Positions 36,554-46,136 of a DNA stretch of 64,000 bases are shown here, piece after piece (position 1 is the stretch's first letter; every line of letters starts with the position of its first letter). The translations under genes and the position numbers were made by a program. Origin of the DNA: Rhodobacteraceae bacterium LMO-JJ12 (GTDB lineage: Bacteria > Pseudomonadota > Alphaproteobacteria > Rhodobacterales > Rhodobacteraceae); contig JAKGBX010000001.1 in assembly GCA_021555075.1 (NCBI GenBank), positions 496,001-560,000 on the forward strand, read 5' to 3'. The notes below the pieces were generated by a model. The model was not told where the DNA came from. It did no database searches and saw only the letters and a list, made by a program, of their open reading frames with translations.

Positions 36554-37420
36554 CTAAAGCTTTCCTTCGCTCTGCCATTTCTTCAACGTTTCGACCCCCA
36601 CTTCGAAATGCATCGAGTCCTCGCGCCGATATGTTGCCCCCCAAAACCAGCCTTCTTCATTGAATAACTCGGCCAGCAGCAAGAGACCAAACTGGGTGCT
36701 GCCATCGGCAAAGGGGTCAAGTTTGCCTTCGATTTTGAGATCTATCGCTGTGCCCCAGGAATGATTTGAAACCGAGCGGGTGGAGCCGCGAATAAGGCGC
36801 GCACAAAGCGCTCCTGCGGTGCCAAGCTTGGCAGCGAGATCGGGTTCATCCTCTTTTAGTTGATTGTAGATCCGCTCCAGCGACTCCAGCGCCGGTTTGA
36901 CCATCGTGACCCGGATCGGTCCGATTTGGCGTGTTTCAAGAAGGGCTTTGATTCTGGGGTTGGTGACCGCTTGGCAATTGGTGGAATAGCTGTCGCGCGG
37001 ATGGCCCATCACCTCAAGCATTATCCGGTTGCCCGGTTGTGTAACGCCCCTGTTGAAGCGTGCTTTGGCCAGTAGCATTTGTTCTGTTGGGGCTTCGATA
37101 CCGGGGCCTTCTTCGCCGCTATCATCGCCGGTCAAATCAGGGGAGGTTATGATTATGTCGGGCACGGCAGCGGGTTGCGATGCCCGCAGCGCCATGTCTT
37201 CGCTTAACCTTTCGATCTCGACACGGGCATCTTGCAACTCGCTGCGCAATTCGTCCTGTTCGGCGCGCAAACGGCTCATAGCAGTCTCAAAACGTTCAAG
37301 GCGTAGCTCGGTGCTGCCCCCGGCTGTCTCAAGAAGTGCGCCGACGAGCGCAAAGGAAATGGCGGCCACGATTAATCCGATGGCGATGATAATCGGCCCA
37401 ATCAACGTTCCTTGCCGCAT
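36554..37420 (-). CDS. Membrane-anchored M15-type D,D-carboxypeptidase-like protein
   Basis: 288 residues from ATG 37420, which overlaps the phosphatase stop (TAATG). An N-terminal membrane helix (IGPIIIAIGLIVAAISFALVG) is followed by a coiled coil (ELRLERFETAMSRLRAEQDE and on) and a C-terminal catalytic domain. That domain has the M15 zinc motifs SNHSWGTAIDL (His and Asp ligands) and MHFEVG (His ligand). Such enzymes cut peptidoglycan stem peptides. Inside a T6SS operon it most likely opens the cell wall locally for the trans-envelope complex. A role as an effector is less likely because of the anchor. Confidence 0.8.
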   Translation of the reverse strand: MRQGTLIGPIIIAIGLIVAAISFALVGALLETAGGSTELRLERFETAMSRLRAEQDELRSELQDARVEIERLSEDMALRASQPAAVPDIIITSPDLTGDDSGEEGPGIEAPTEQMLLAKARFNRGVTQPGNRIMLEVMGHPRDSYSTNCQAVTNPRIKALLETRQIGPIRVTMVKPALESLERIYNQLKEDEPDLAAKLGTAGALCARLIRGSTRSVSNHSWGTAIDLKIEGKLDPFADGSTQFGLLLLAELFNEEGWFWGATYRREDSMHFEVGVETLKKWQSEGKL

Positions 37421-38175
37421 TACGCGTGCCTCGCAAAGACGCCGATAACCGATAGGTTGTCTGGCGCCCCAGACTCGAGCGCTGAGGTGGTGAGTTGACG
37501 ACAGATCGCTTCTGGACCAGCGCCTGTTGCAAGAGTATCGGCAATTTCCTGATCGCCGATGCAAGCGGTCAACCCGTCACTGCACATCAAAATGCGATCA
37601 CCCGCAACCAGCGGCACGGCCCGCGTGTCGATCTCGATCGTTTCGCCAAAGCCGACTGCGCGGGTCACCACATGCGCTTCTGGGTGAACCTCGCGCCCGG
37701 AAGCCGGAATCAACCCTTGATCAACCAGGTCCTGCACAACCGTGTGGTCGTGGGTAAGCAACCGCAACTGGCCACTGCGCATCAGATAGACGCGACAATC
37801 CCCGGCCCAGGCGAGATGGGCCACTGAATTCTGGATCATCATGGCCACCACCGTGGCGCCAATATTGCCGGTGCAGGCTTTCAGACTGTGCTCTCGAATA
37901 CGTCGGTTGGCCTCTTCCAGACGCGACTGCAATGCCGGACCGGCCAGCACGTTGTCGGGTACTGTTGAGAGGCATTCGATCACGATCTCTGAGGCCACGT
38001 CGCCGTTGCCATACCCCCCCATACCGTCCGCGACAGCCCAGAGAATGCCGGAAGGATCGGTTAGAATGGCGTCTTCGTTCTTCTCGCGCACCATTCCGCT
38101 GTGGGTCATTCCCGCCCCGAAAAAAACCGGTGCGGTTTGCCTCAGGGGCGGTATTCGTGTGGTTGGTGTGGTCAA
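37420..38175 (-). CDS. pppA: PP2C-type Ser/Thr phosphatase PppA
   Basis: 251 residues. PP2C motifs in order: VREKNEDAI, WAVADGMGGYGNG (metal-binding DGMGG), AWAGDCRVYLMRSG, MCSDGLT and GAPDNLSVIGV. No membrane segment. In the threonine-phosphorylation pathway PppA reverses PpkA action on the FHA protein and stops or relocates firing. First gene of a minus-strand operon with the M15 peptidase and the DotU/IcmF hybrid. Confidence 0.92.
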   Translation of the reverse strand: MTTPTTRIPPLRQTAPVFFGAGMTHSGMVREKNEDAILTDPSGILWAVADGMGGYGNGDVASEIVIECLSTVPDNVLAGPALQSRLEEANRRIREHSLKACTGNIGATVVAMMIQNSVAHLAWAGDCRVYLMRSGQLRLLTHDHTVVQDLVDQGLIPASGREVHPEAHVVTRAVGFGETIEIDTRAVPLVAGDRILMCSDGLTACIGDQEIADTLATGAGPEAICRQLTTSALESGAPDNLSVIGVFARHA

Positions 38176-38326
38176 TTTATGACCCCCTGTGGCACAGCAC
38201 GACCGTAAATTTACGGGGCTAAACGTGTATTAGTCGCAATCTCTTAGAATAAGGCTGAATTGAATCTCGTTTGATGATACCCTAGGCGATACCTCATACA
38301 AGACTCTATTTTCATAGGTGCATAAG

Positions 38327-39208
38327 ATGCGAAGTTCCTTATTCCTCGCGCTGGCGGGTGCGCTATTTTATTCCGCAGCCCCCGCTTACGCACAAGACGA
38401 CATGAGCGTTGATGATATCCGTAGCGCCTTTGAGCGCCAGGTTCAGGCGTTTGGCAGCGCCAAGACACGCGGTCTTGGCAATGGGCAGGATCGCGGGCTC
38501 AAGCTTATCACAGTAGAAGACATCGCGACCGACGATAAAGGCGAGCAGGTGGTTGTAACGCTAACACCCTCGCAAGATGTCGCGGCCACAAAAGACACTT
38601 CAGAAACCTCTACGGTGGAACCATCTGTAGAGACGGCGAGGGCAAGCGAGACGACCGCGACAGGCCTCGCCACATCGACCGAAACATCGACTGAAACCGC
38701 CAGTTCAACTGTTGAGACAACGACAAGCACGGCATCCTCGGACAGTGTGACCGGCGCCACCGTCACCACCACTGTGGCGGGCAGCACTGCTACGACTGGC
38801 TCGGACACAAAGGTCACATTGGCGGGCGCGACCGACCCAAACAAACCGCTTGTCTATGGCCAGTTTAAGCCGGAGCTGCAGGTAAATTTGCATATTGAGT
38901 TTGGGTTTGATTCCGCCGCGCTTGACGCTTCGCAAAAGCCTAAGCTGGAAAAAATGTGCATTGTTTTGCAGACATCACCGATCAATAAAATTCGCATCGT
39001 CGGCCATACCGACACCAAGGGAACCGACGCATATAATGAGCGTTTGTCGATCCTGCGGGCGCGCGAAGTGGCGCGACATCTGACGGAGGAATGCGGCATT
39101 GCCGCTTCGAGGTTGGAGACTGTCGGGCTGGGTGAACGCTTTCCGATCAACCCCAACAACCCTTCGGCCGATGAAAACCGGCGGGTTGAGTTTCAGGCTT
39201 TGAGCTGA
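38327..39208 (+). CDS. OmpA-family outer-membrane/peptidoglycan-binding protein
   Basis: 293 residues from ATG 38327 with AGGTG at a good distance; an in-frame GTG lies three codons upstream. Signal peptide about 1-22 (ending AYAQ). A Thr/Ser/Val-rich low-complexity linker (about 85-175) leads to an OmpA C-terminal domain: HIEFGFDSAALDASQKPKLEK, IRIVGHTDTKGTDAYN, LRAREVARHLTEECGI and ENRRVEFQAL. It probably tethers the envelope to peptidoglycan. Monocistronic at the edge of the T6SS island; it may or may not belong to it. Confidence 0.85.
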   Translation: MRSSLFLALAGALFYSAAPAYAQDDMSVDDIRSAFERQVQAFGSAKTRGLGNGQDRGLKLITVEDIATDDKGEQVVVTLTPSQDVAATKDTSETSTVEPSVETARASETTATGLATSTETSTETASSTVETTTSTASSDSVTGATVTTTVAGSTATTGSDTKVTLAGATDPNKPLVYGQFKPELQVNLHIEFGFDSAALDASQKPKLEKMCIVLQTSPINKIRIVGHTDTKGTDAYNERLSILRAREVARHLTEECGIAASRLETVGLGERFPINPNNPSADENRRVEFQALS

Positions 39209-39236
39209 AGTGAAGTAAAGCGAAGTGAAGTAAAGC
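39207..39236. repeat. Perfect 2 x 15-bp tandem repeat
   Basis: GAAGTGAAGTAAAGC occurs twice in direct succession, beginning inside the stop codon of the OmpA-family gene. The inner unit GAAGT/GAAGTAAAGC is itself repetitive. No function visible. Confidence 0.9.
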
Positions 39237-39359
39237 AATGTAGAGCTCCGAGCAGCGCGGCCGGTGCTTTGGTGAACTAGTCTACGTCTTGGCGAGTGTG
39301 AACGGCCATATATTGCTTGACCCTAAAAGTGCTATGAAATAGTGACACGCAAGTGTTGA

Positions 39360-39433
39360 GCGGGCGTTGTGTAGTGGTAAGACCTTAGCCTTCCAAGCTA
39401 ATGACGCGGGTTCGATTCCCGCCGCCCGCTCCA
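39360..39433 (+). tRNA. tRNA-Gly(TCC)
   Basis: Cloverleaf: acceptor GCGGGCG pairs with CGCCCGC (39423-39429). The anticodon stem TTAGC/GCTAA encloses loop CTTCCAA with anticodon TCC. The T arm is GCGGGTTCGATTCCCGC. CCA is encoded (39431-39433). Lies alone between the OmpA-family gene and the ABC transporter. Confidence 0.95.
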
Positions 39434-39632
39434 AACCACATTGGTAACAGACGTTCCCCCCAAAGATCAGCAGACCGATCCGTTGCAGCGGGCTGCAAAG
39501 GCGTGGGAAAGCCGGTCGTTGAGCGCGCATAGGCGGCCTTGTTTCGCCAAGACTCGGGTTGACCATGGCGGCGCGCGCAGCCATGAAGCCCCATAGCTGA
39601 AAAGACGCTGTGAAACAGGTAAGGAGCCGCGC

Positions 39633-41429
39633 ATGGCCAGGCAGGCGGTGCCCAGCACGGGCGAGAACGAGCGGGAAAAATCCAAACGCGTGGGTGCGCT
39701 CAGAGGGCTGGTGCCATTCCTGTTGCCTTATCGAATGCTGTTGGTGCTGGCGGGGCTGGCGCTGATACTCACTGCGGGTCTGTCGCTGGCGCTGCCGATG
39801 GCGGTGCGACGTGTGGTCGACAATTTCAACACCCACAACGATGCGCTGCTTGACAAATACTTCGGAGCCGCCGTTGCGATTGCCGCTTTGTTGGCGGTGG
39901 GCACGGGTCTGCGCTATGCGTTGGTGACGCGGCTTGGCGAGCGTGTGGTGGCCGATATTCGCAAGGCGGTGTTTGATCGCGTGATTGGCATGAGCCCGGG
40001 CTTTTTCGAGACCATCATGACTGGCGAAGTGTTGAGCCGGATCACCACCGATACCACCCTGATCCTTTCGGTAATCGGCTCGTCTATCAGCGTGGCCTTG
40101 CGTAACGTGTTGATTTTTCTGGGTGGTATGGTGCTCATGCTGCTCACCTCGGCCAAGCTGACAGGGCTTGTGTTGTTGATCGTGCCACTTGTGATCGTGC
40201 CGATCCTGGTGATGGGGCGCCGCCTGCGCGTGTTGTCGCGCGAGAACCAGGATTGGATCGCGGCCAGTTCGGGCATGGCGAGCGAGGCCTTGAGCGCGGT
40301 GCAGACCGTGCAGGCCTTTACCCACGAAGGGGCCAGCCGCGCGGGCTTTGCCGATGTGACCGAGAAAAGCTATGACGTGGCGCGGCGCCGGATCACGGTG
40401 CGGGCGGTGATGACGGTGCTGGTGATGTTCCTGGTCTTTACCGGGGTCGTGGGCGTCTTGTGGATCGGCGCGCATGATGTGCGTCAGGGATTGATGAGTT
40501 CCGGCGAGTTGGTTCAGTTTGTCATCTACGCGGTCCTTGTGGCGGGCGCCGTGGCGGCGCTGAGCGAAATATGGGGCGAGTTGCAACGCGCGGCCGGTGC
40601 CACCGAACGGCTGGTCGATCTGCTTGAAGTCGAAGATGCGGTGACAGATCCGGCGCAACCGTTTGCGTTGCAACGTCCGGTCAAGGGCGAGATTACCTTT
40701 GAAAAGGTTACTTTTTCCTATCCGTCGCGCCCGGACATGCCTGCACTTCACGATATTGAGTTGACTGTGCAACCGGGAGAAACCGTCGCGTTGGTCGGTC
40801 CTTCGGGGGCAGGTAAGACGACGATCATTCAACTGATCCAGCGCTTTTACGACCCGCTTGCAGGGCGCGTTCTGCTCGATGGTCAGGATCTCGCGACGCT
40901 GACGCAGGGCGATTTCCGGCAGGCCATGGCGCTGGTGCCGCAAGACCCGGTGATCTTTGCCGCCACCGCGCGCGAGAACATCCGTTTTGGCCGCGAAGAA
41001 GCCACCGACGCCGAGGTAGAAGCGGCTGCGCGCGCCGCCGCCGCACATGAGTTTATCGAAGCTTTGCCAAAGGGTTACGACAGCCCGCTGGGCGAGCGCG
41101 GCGTGCTCTTGTCAGGCGGACAGAAACAGCGGATCGCCATCGCCCGCGCGATCCTGCGGGATGCGCCAGTGTTGCTTCTGGACGAGGCGACAAGCGCGCT
41201 GGACGCCGAAAGCGAACGCGCCGTGCAGGCGGCGGTTGACCGGTTGTCGGAAAACTGCACCACCATTGTTGTGGCGCACCGCCTTGCGACCGTGAAGAAA
41301 GCCGACCGGATTGTGGTGCTTGAGGGGGGGCGTATTGCGGCCATCGGAAAGCACGAGGAATTGGTGGCAGAGGGTGGTCTTTATGCCCGTCTGGCGCGTT
41401 TGCAGTTCACCGATGGCGGCGCGGATTAA
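39633..41429 (+). CDS. ABC exporter, fused membrane and ATPase domains (MsbA-like)
   Basis: 598 residues. Six-helix exporter domain (about 30-320; LVLAGLALILTAGLSLALPM, LIFLGGMVLMLLTSAKL, VLVMFLVFTGVVGVLWIG) followed by an ATPase domain. Motifs are Walker A GPSGAGKTT, Q-loop LVPQDP, signature LSGGQKQRIAIARAI, Walker B VLLLDEATSALD and H-loop VAHR. Half-transporters of this type dimerise to export lipids or drugs; the substrate cannot be told from sequence. AAGGAG precedes the ATG. Confidence 0.92.
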   Translation: MARQAVPSTGENEREKSKRVGALRGLVPFLLPYRMLLVLAGLALILTAGLSLALPMAVRRVVDNFNTHNDALLDKYFGAAVAIAALLAVGTGLRYALVTRLGERVVADIRKAVFDRVIGMSPGFFETIMTGEVLSRITTDTTLILSVIGSSISVALRNVLIFLGGMVLMLLTSAKLTGLVLLIVPLVIVPILVMGRRLRVLSRENQDWIAASSGMASEALSAVQTVQAFTHEGASRAGFADVTEKSYDVARRRITVRAVMTVLVMFLVFTGVVGVLWIGAHDVRQGLMSSGELVQFVIYAVLVAGAVAALSEIWGELQRAAGATERLVDLLEVEDAVTDPAQPFALQRPVKGEITFEKVTFSYPSRPDMPALHDIELTVQPGETVALVGPSGAGKTTIIQLIQRFYDPLAGRVLLDGQDLATLTQGDFRQAMALVPQDPVIFAATARENIRFGREEATDAEVEAAARAAAAHEFIEALPKGYDSPLGERGVLLSGGQKQRIAIARAILRDAPVLLLDEATSALDAESERAVQAAVDRLSENCTTIVVAHRLATVKKADRIVVLEGGRIAAIGKHEELVAEGGLYARLARLQFTDGGAD

Positions 41430-41585
41430 TCGGACCTGACCCCTCCGCACCACAGGGTTAACGCGGAAATGAGCCTCAGGAACGGGGGGTGACTTCCGGC
41501 TGCCGTCCGGCTGTCCCCCGGCTGCCATGCGATCCGGGCGACTCTGCGGCAATAAGCCTTAACGGACCGTGCGCTGTCATTGCCT

Positions 41586-41747
41586 TTTCATCTTTCCAAA
41601 AATACTCAAATTCCGAAATCAACTCGCACGCCGCCGTCTGGGCGTAGTACAGCCTTGCCGATTGTCGGCGCCGAGCGTAGCGAGGCCCCCCGCGACGCCG
41701 CAGGCGGCGCAATACCTGAAGATCCGGAGACGCCGCAGGCGGCGCAA
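41586..41747 (+). repeat. Dispersed intergenic repeat, copy 1
   Basis: Fills most of the 324-bp gap between the ABC exporter and the phosphatase gene. About 85% identical by eye to 44220-44384: TCTTTCCAAAAATACTC...CCGAAATCAAC, CCGTCTGGGCGT, CAGCCTTGCC, GTCGGCGCCGAGCG, then two copies of GACGCCGCAGGCGGCGC, each able to form a hairpin. It ends 6 nt before the stop of the minus-strand phosphatase, so the hairpins may act as its terminator. The rest of the gap (41430-41585) shows nothing recognisable. Confidence 0.8.
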
Positions 41748-41753
41748 ACCGTC

Positions 41754-42212
41754 TTAACTTGCGAGCGTTCCGCCCCAGTGACGTGTCAGATGGCCGATGA
41801 TCTCGTCGCGCGTGCGGCGGTAGGCCTCAAGCTTGGCATCACGGGTTTCGCCCTGTCCCGTGGGGTCGGTGATCGGCCAGAATTCCACATCGGTGTGGAA
41901 CGGGCGTGTCAGATCCCTGGCGCGGGCATGTGACGCGGGCGACAATGCGATGATCAGATCATAGGACGACAGGTGATCGCCGTAGTCATCCATATCCTCG
42001 AAACTGCGCGAGCGGTGCGTTTCCAGTTTGACACCGACCTCTCCACAGACCGTGATGGCAAAACCATCAACGTCAAGATCGCTCTTCAATCCGGCGGATT
42101 GCAGATAGGTGGACGAGCCGTAGAGCTTCTTGGCGATGGCTTCCGCCATGGGCGAGCGCACGGCGTTGTGGTCGCAGCAAAACAGCACCGATTGGGGCAG
42201 GGGGCTGGTCAT
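41754..42212 (-). CDS. Low-molecular-weight protein-tyrosine-phosphatase / ArsC-like phosphatase
   Basis: 152 residues from ATG 42212, 7 nt after the UPF0262 stop; the frame is open upstream but overlaps that gene. The P-loop CDHNAVRS fits C(X)5R-S near the N-terminus (VLFCCDHNAVRSPMAEA), and the DP pair of the general acid appears as PITDPTGQ. It could remove phosphate from tyrosine or act as a thioredoxin-type arsenate reductase; the sequence alone does not decide. Last gene of the murA-hisD block. Confidence 0.85.
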   Translation of the reverse strand: MTSPLPQSVLFCCDHNAVRSPMAEAIAKKLYGSSTYLQSAGLKSDLDVDGFAITVCGEVGVKLETHRSRSFEDMDDYGDHLSSYDLIIALSPASHARARDLTRPFHTDVEFWPITDPTGQGETRDAKLEAYRRTRDEIIGHLTRHWGGTLAS

Positions 42213-42219
42213 TGCTGTG

Positions 42220-42699
42220 TCAGGCTCCGAAATGCAGCACGCAGACCAGCGTAAACAGCCGCCGTGCGGTGTCGGTGTCAACGTCGGCCTTGCCGTCAAG
42301 CCGCTCTTGCAGCACCCGCGCACCTTCGTTGTGAATGCCGCGCCGGGCCATGTCGATGGTCTCGATCTGGCTTGGCGGCATGTTCTTGACCGCATTGAAA
42401 TAGCTTTCGCAGATCGCCCAGTAATCTTTGACCACCTGGCGGAACGGCGACAGCGACAGATGAAACTCTGACGCCTTCTCGCCGCTTTCGGTTGAGATGT
42501 CGAACACCAGCCGCTTTTCACGGATCGACAGGTCGACATGATACGGCCCGTCCGGCGCGATGCGGTCATCGCGTTTGGGGAGGGTGAAGCTGTTTTCTTC
42601 CAAGAGGTCGAACATCGCGACTTTGCGCTCCTGCTCGATCTCAGGTGTTGGCGGCGGCAGATTGCTGTCGTCGAGCTCTATCTGGCTGATCCGGGACAT
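42220..42699 (-). CDS. UPF0262 family protein
   Basis: 159 residues from ATG 42699 (a GTG four codons upstream is less likely, since family members start MSRI). Typical UPF0262 stretches: PEIEQERKVAMFDLLEEN, DGPYHVDLSIREKRLVFDI, SPFRQVVKDYWAICESYF and IDMARRGIHNEGARVL. A conserved alphaproteobacterial family of unknown role, here as usual between hisD and a low-molecular-weight phosphatase gene. Confidence 0.93.
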   Translation of the reverse strand: MSRISQIELDDSNLPPPTPEIEQERKVAMFDLLEENSFTLPKRDDRIAPDGPYHVDLSIREKRLVFDISTESGEKASEFHLSLSPFRQVVKDYWAICESYFNAVKNMPPSQIETIDMARRGIHNEGARVLQERLDGKADVDTDTARRLFTLVCVLHFGA

Positions 42700-42808
42700 G
42701 ACTGATTGCACTTTCGCTATAACGTTTCCTGAGCCTGCGCGCGCAACTGCTAGCGTGGATCAGGCGGGTTGCCAATGGGGCGGCATCTGATTGCAGACAG
42801 GTGTTGCC

Positions 42809-44113
42809 TCAGGGTTTATTCAAATGATTAAGCCGGGCGCGCACCGACAGGCCGTGCGCTTCAAGGCTTTCCGAATTGGCCAGAGTTTCCGCCGCCGGGC
42901 CAATGGCGCGCAGCGCCTCGGGCGTCATTTGCGCCAGCGTTGTCCGCTTGAGGAAATCCAGCACCGATAGCCCCGAAGAAAACCGTGCCGAGCGCGCGGT
43001 GGGCAACACATGGTTCGGCCCGCCGACGTAATCGCCAATGGCTTCGGGTGTCCACGCACCAAGGAAAATTGCCCCCGCATGGGTGATGTCGTCGGCCAGC
43101 GCCATCGGGTCGGCAACGCAAAGTTCCAGATGCTCGGGAGCGACGCGGTTTGACAATCGCGCGGCGGTGGCCAGATCCGGCACATGGATTACCGCGCCAT
43201 TGTCGCGCCAGCTTGCAGCGGCAATCTCGCGCCGTTCCAGTGTTTGCAAATGGCGTTCAATCGCCACCTGAACCGCCTTGGCCATCACCGGGCTGTCGGT
43301 GATCAGGATCGCCTGCGCACTCTCGTCATGTTCGGCCTGGCTCAACATGTCGAGCGCGAGCCAATCAGGATCATTGTCGGCGTCGGCAATCACCAGAATT
43401 TCGGACGGCCCGGCGATCATGTCGATGCCAACCTTGCCGAACACCCGCCGTTTGGCGGCGGCGACAAAGGCGTTGCCCGGCCCGGTGATCTTGTCGACCG
43501 GCGGAATGCTTTCGGTGCCATAGGCCAGTGCCGCAATCGCCTGCGCACCACCGATGCGGTAAATCTCGTCTACCCCGGCAAGCTTGGCCGCGAGGATCAC
43601 CAGCGGATTGACCACGCCATCGGGGGTCGGGCAAGTGATGGCCAGCCGCTCAACCCCGGCGACTTTGGCGGGGATCGCGTTCATCAGAACCGATGAGGGA
43701 TAAGAGGCCAAGCCGCCCGGCACATAAAGCCCCGCCGCCGATACTGCGCTCCAGCGCCAGCCGAGCTTTGCGCCGGTTTCTTCTTCCCAGAGCGCGTCTT
43801 CCGGCATCTGGCGCGCGTGATAAGCCTCGATCCGTTCAGCGGCCTGTTCCAGTGCCGCGCGCTCATCGGCGGGCACGGCCGCGCAATGCATCTCGATCTC
43901 CTGCGCAGAAAACCGCAATGTGTCCGGGGTCAGCACCAGTCGATCAAACTTTGCCGTCAGCGCAATCACCGCCTCATCGCCGCGCGCGCGCACATCTGCA
44001 ATGATCCCGGCCACGGCTTCATCGACATCGGGGCTGTCCTCGCGCTTGGCGCCAAGAAGGGCGGAAAACTGCGCCTCGAAATCGGCGGTTGTGGCGTCGA
44101 GGATCACGGGCAT
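42809..44113 (-). CDS. hisD: Histidinol dehydrogenase
   Basis: 434 residues from ATG 44113, which has AAGGAG upstream; the GTG at 44122 falls inside that site's spacing. Conserved segments include YVPGGLASYPSSVLMNAIPAKVAG, RIGGAQAIAALAYGTESIPPVDKITGPGN, IDMIAGPSEILVIAD, LSQAEHDESAQ (catalytic/zinc region with Glu-His) and APEHLEL. It oxidises L-histidinol to histidine with 2 NAD+, the last step of histidine synthesis. Cytoplasmic. Length equals E. coli HisD. Confidence 0.97.
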   Translation of the reverse strand: MPVILDATTADFEAQFSALLGAKREDSPDVDEAVAGIIADVRARGDEAVIALTAKFDRLVLTPDTLRFSAQEIEMHCAAVPADERAALEQAAERIEAYHARQMPEDALWEEETGAKLGWRWSAVSAAGLYVPGGLASYPSSVLMNAIPAKVAGVERLAITCPTPDGVVNPLVILAAKLAGVDEIYRIGGAQAIAALAYGTESIPPVDKITGPGNAFVAAAKRRVFGKVGIDMIAGPSEILVIADADNDPDWLALDMLSQAEHDESAQAILITDSPVMAKAVQVAIERHLQTLERREIAAASWRDNGAVIHVPDLATAARLSNRVAPEHLELCVADPMALADDITHAGAIFLGAWTPEAIGDYVGGPNHVLPTARSARFSSGLSVLDFLKRTTLAQMTPEALRAIGPAAETLANSESLEAHGLSVRARLNHLNKP

Positions 44114-44219
44114 CGGTGGCACTCCTTGGTCTGACCGTCATAAGGTCAAGGCAATATGCTCCGCGTGATAGGCGCTCAGACCTCGCGGCTCAAGACGCAA
44201 AGCCATGAAAGGCTGCGCC

Positions 44220-44384
44220 ATTCATCTTGCCAAAAATATCCAAATCCCGAAATCAACGCTCGCGCTGCCGTCTGGGCGTTGCACAGCCTTGCCAATCGTC
44301 GGCGCCGAGCGAAGCGAGGCGCCCCCCGCGACGCCGCAGGCGGCGCAATTCCTGGAGAACCGGAGACGCCGCAGGCGGCGCAAT
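44220..44384 (+). repeat. Dispersed intergenic repeat, copy 2
   Basis: Same layout and orientation as 41586-41747: TCTTGCCAAAAATATCC...CCCGAAATCAAC, CCGTCTGGGCGT, CAGCCTTGCC, GTCGGCGCCGAGCG, and twice GACGCCGCAGGCGGCGC. It lies 10 nt beyond the stop of the minus-strand DUF2948 gene, again where a terminator would be expected, and upstream of hisD. Confidence 0.8.
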
Positions 44385-44394
44385 TCCTTCAGTG

Positions 44395-44868
44395 TCAGTC
44401 GTCGGGATGGTCCGGAACGTGTCTGGACGGCGCGCGATAGGGGCGGGTCACATCTTTCAGCCGGGCTTCCAATGCTTCAACCTCAAGCCGGATCGCGCCG
44501 TCGCCCGCCAAAGTCAGAAGGACGTGGCCGGTGCCATCTTCGCCCGGTTCCCAGCTTATTGCCAGCAGCGACAGGATGACCTCGGGGTCGGAGCGGTCAA
44601 GCCCCTGGCTCGCCACATGCAGCACGTTGTCGAACACCAGCAGCGATTGTACCCGTTCCGGGCCGTGGCGCTCGCGTCCCTTGTCTTCCCAACGAAAGCG
44701 GTTGAGCAAAAGCGCGAAGCGGCGTTTGCGCGCCTGAAAGCGCATTTCAGAGATCGGGAATACGGCATCCTGAGCGAGTGCCGAGATGACCTTGAGATCT
44801 TCGGCGTCAAGCGCGCCAAGATTGAGCGGTGCCTCGTGACCCTCTTCGAAAGTTGCGTCCTGGCTCAT
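44395..44868 (-). CDS. DUF2948 family protein
   Basis: 157 residues. DUF2948 features: [62 protein letters not shown] and [36 protein letters not shown]-type core. Role unknown; conserved beside murA and hisD in Rhodobacterales. ATGA overlap with the murA stop. Confidence 0.9.
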   Translation of the reverse strand: MSQDATFEEGHEAPLNLGALDAEDLKVISALAQDAVFPISEMRFQARKRRFALLLNRFRWEDKGRERHGPERVQSLLVFDNVLHVASQGLDRSDPEVILSLLAISWEPGEDGTGHVLLTLAGDGAIRLEVEALEARLKDVTRPYRAPSRHVPDHPDD

Positions 44869-46133
44869 TGTTCTTTGACCCGTTCAATCTTGGCGCCAAC
44901 CCCCTGGAGCTTGCCCACCACGTGTTCATAGCCGCGATCAAGATGGTAGACCCGACTCACCACCGTTTCGCCTGTCGCCGCCAGCCCGGCGAGGATCAGC
45001 GAAACAGAGGCGCGCAGATCGGTCGCCATGACGCGCGCGCCTTTGAGGCGTTCAACCCCTCGCACTGTTGCATTGCCACCATGCACGTCGATATCGGCGC
45101 CCATGCGCATCAATTCGGGGGCGTGCATGAAGCGATTCTCGAAAATCTTTTCCTCCAGAACCGACGTGCCATTGGCGGTGCAGAGCAGCGCCATCATCTG
45201 GGCCTGCAAATCGGTTGGGAAGCCGGGGAAGGGTTCGGTCGTCACATCGACCGCGTTCACCCGGCCATTGCGCGGACGCACCAGCAGGCCACGGTCGGTT
45301 TCGGTCACATCGACACCGGCCTGGTCGAGCTTTTCGACGAACGCCCCGACCAGAGAAAGCTTGCCACCAAGGCACAGCACTTCGCCGCCTGCAATCGCAG
45401 GCGCCAGCATATAGGTGCCAAGCTCGATCCGGTCGGTCACCACCGGATGGGTGGCGCCGTGCAGGCGGTCAACGCCTTGGATGGTGATCGTTGAGGTGCC
45501 GTCGCCGTCAATCTGCGCCCCCATGGCGCGCAGGCAGGTGGCGAGATCAACAATCTCGGGTTCGCGTGCGGCGTTTTTCAGCACCGTCGTGCCCTTGGCC
45601 AGCGTCGCGGCCATCATTACGTTTTCGGTGGCACCAACGGAGGCAAATGAAAATTCGATCACGGCGCCCTTGAGCCCGCCGGGCGCCTTGGCATGCAGAT
45701 AGCCGTCTTTCAGTTCAATCTCGGCGCCGAGGGCTTCGAGGCCGTGAATGTGCAGATCCATCGGGCGCGCACCGATGGCGCAGCCGCCGGGCAGCGAGAC
45801 GACGGCATGGCCGAGCCGCGCCAGCATCGGCCCCAGCACCAGGTTGGAGGCGCGCATCTTGCGCACGATATCGTAGTCGGCGATGTGGTTGTTGATGTCG
45901 TGGCTCGACATTGCCAACACCTGGCCGTTTTGCAGCGAGGTGACTTCGGCGCCCAGCGAGCCGAGCAGTTCCGTCATCGTCTTGATGTCGCTGAGGCGGG
46001 GCGCATTGGTCAGCGTCAGCGGCTCTTCGCTGAGAAGTGTGGCCGGCATCAGCGTGAGGCAGGCGTTCTTGGCGCCGGCGATGGGGATCTCGCCCCGGAG
46101 TTCACCATTTCCGGTGACGATGATCTGATCCAT
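44865..46133 (-). CDS. murA: UDP-N-acetylglucosamine 1-carboxyvinyltransferase
   Basis: 422 residues. EPSP-synthase fold with [15 protein letters not shown] at the N-terminus, the active-site Cys in [16 protein letters not shown], and [38 protein letters not shown] and [13 protein letters not shown]. Transfers enolpyruvate from PEP to UDP-GlcNAc, the first committed step of peptidoglycan synthesis; the Cys is the fosfomycin target. Operon with DUF2948 downstream and a 48-aa gene 3 nt upstream. Confidence 0.97.
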   Translation of the reverse strand: MDQIIVTGNGELRGEIPIAGAKNACLTLMPATLLSEEPLTLTNAPRLSDIKTMTELLGSLGAEVTSLQNGQVLAMSSHDINNHIADYDIVRKMRASNLVLGPMLARLGHAVVSLPGGCAIGARPMDLHIHGLEALGAEIELKDGYLHAKAPGGLKGAVIEFSFASVGATENVMMAATLAKGTTVLKNAAREPEIVDLATCLRAMGAQIDGDGTSTITIQGVDRLHGATHPVVTDRIELGTYMLAPAIAGGEVLCLGGKLSLVGAFVEKLDQAGVDVTETDRGLLVRPRNGRVNAVDVTTEPFPGFPTDLQAQMMALLCTANGTSVLEEKIFENRFMHAPELMRMGADIDVHGGNATVRGVERLKGARVMATDLRASVSLILAGLAATGETVVSRVYHLDRGYEHVVGKLQGVGAKIERVKEQ

Positions 46134-46136
46134 GGC

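Noticed and set aside
38443-38844. Minus-strand Val/Ser-rich frame opposite the OmpA-family gene
   Set aside because: Complement of the Thr/Ser-rich linker; no ribosome binding site or family.
39282-41048. 588-residue minus-strand frame opposite the ABC exporter and across tRNA-Gly
   Set aside because: It runs through a tRNA gene and is full of His/Gln/Arg with no motifs, while the exporter on the other strand has every ABC motif.
41754-42212. Calling the phosphatase gene arsC
   Set aside because: The C(X)5R-S P-loop is shared by tyrosine phosphatases and arsenate reductases, and no ars operon genes are nearby.
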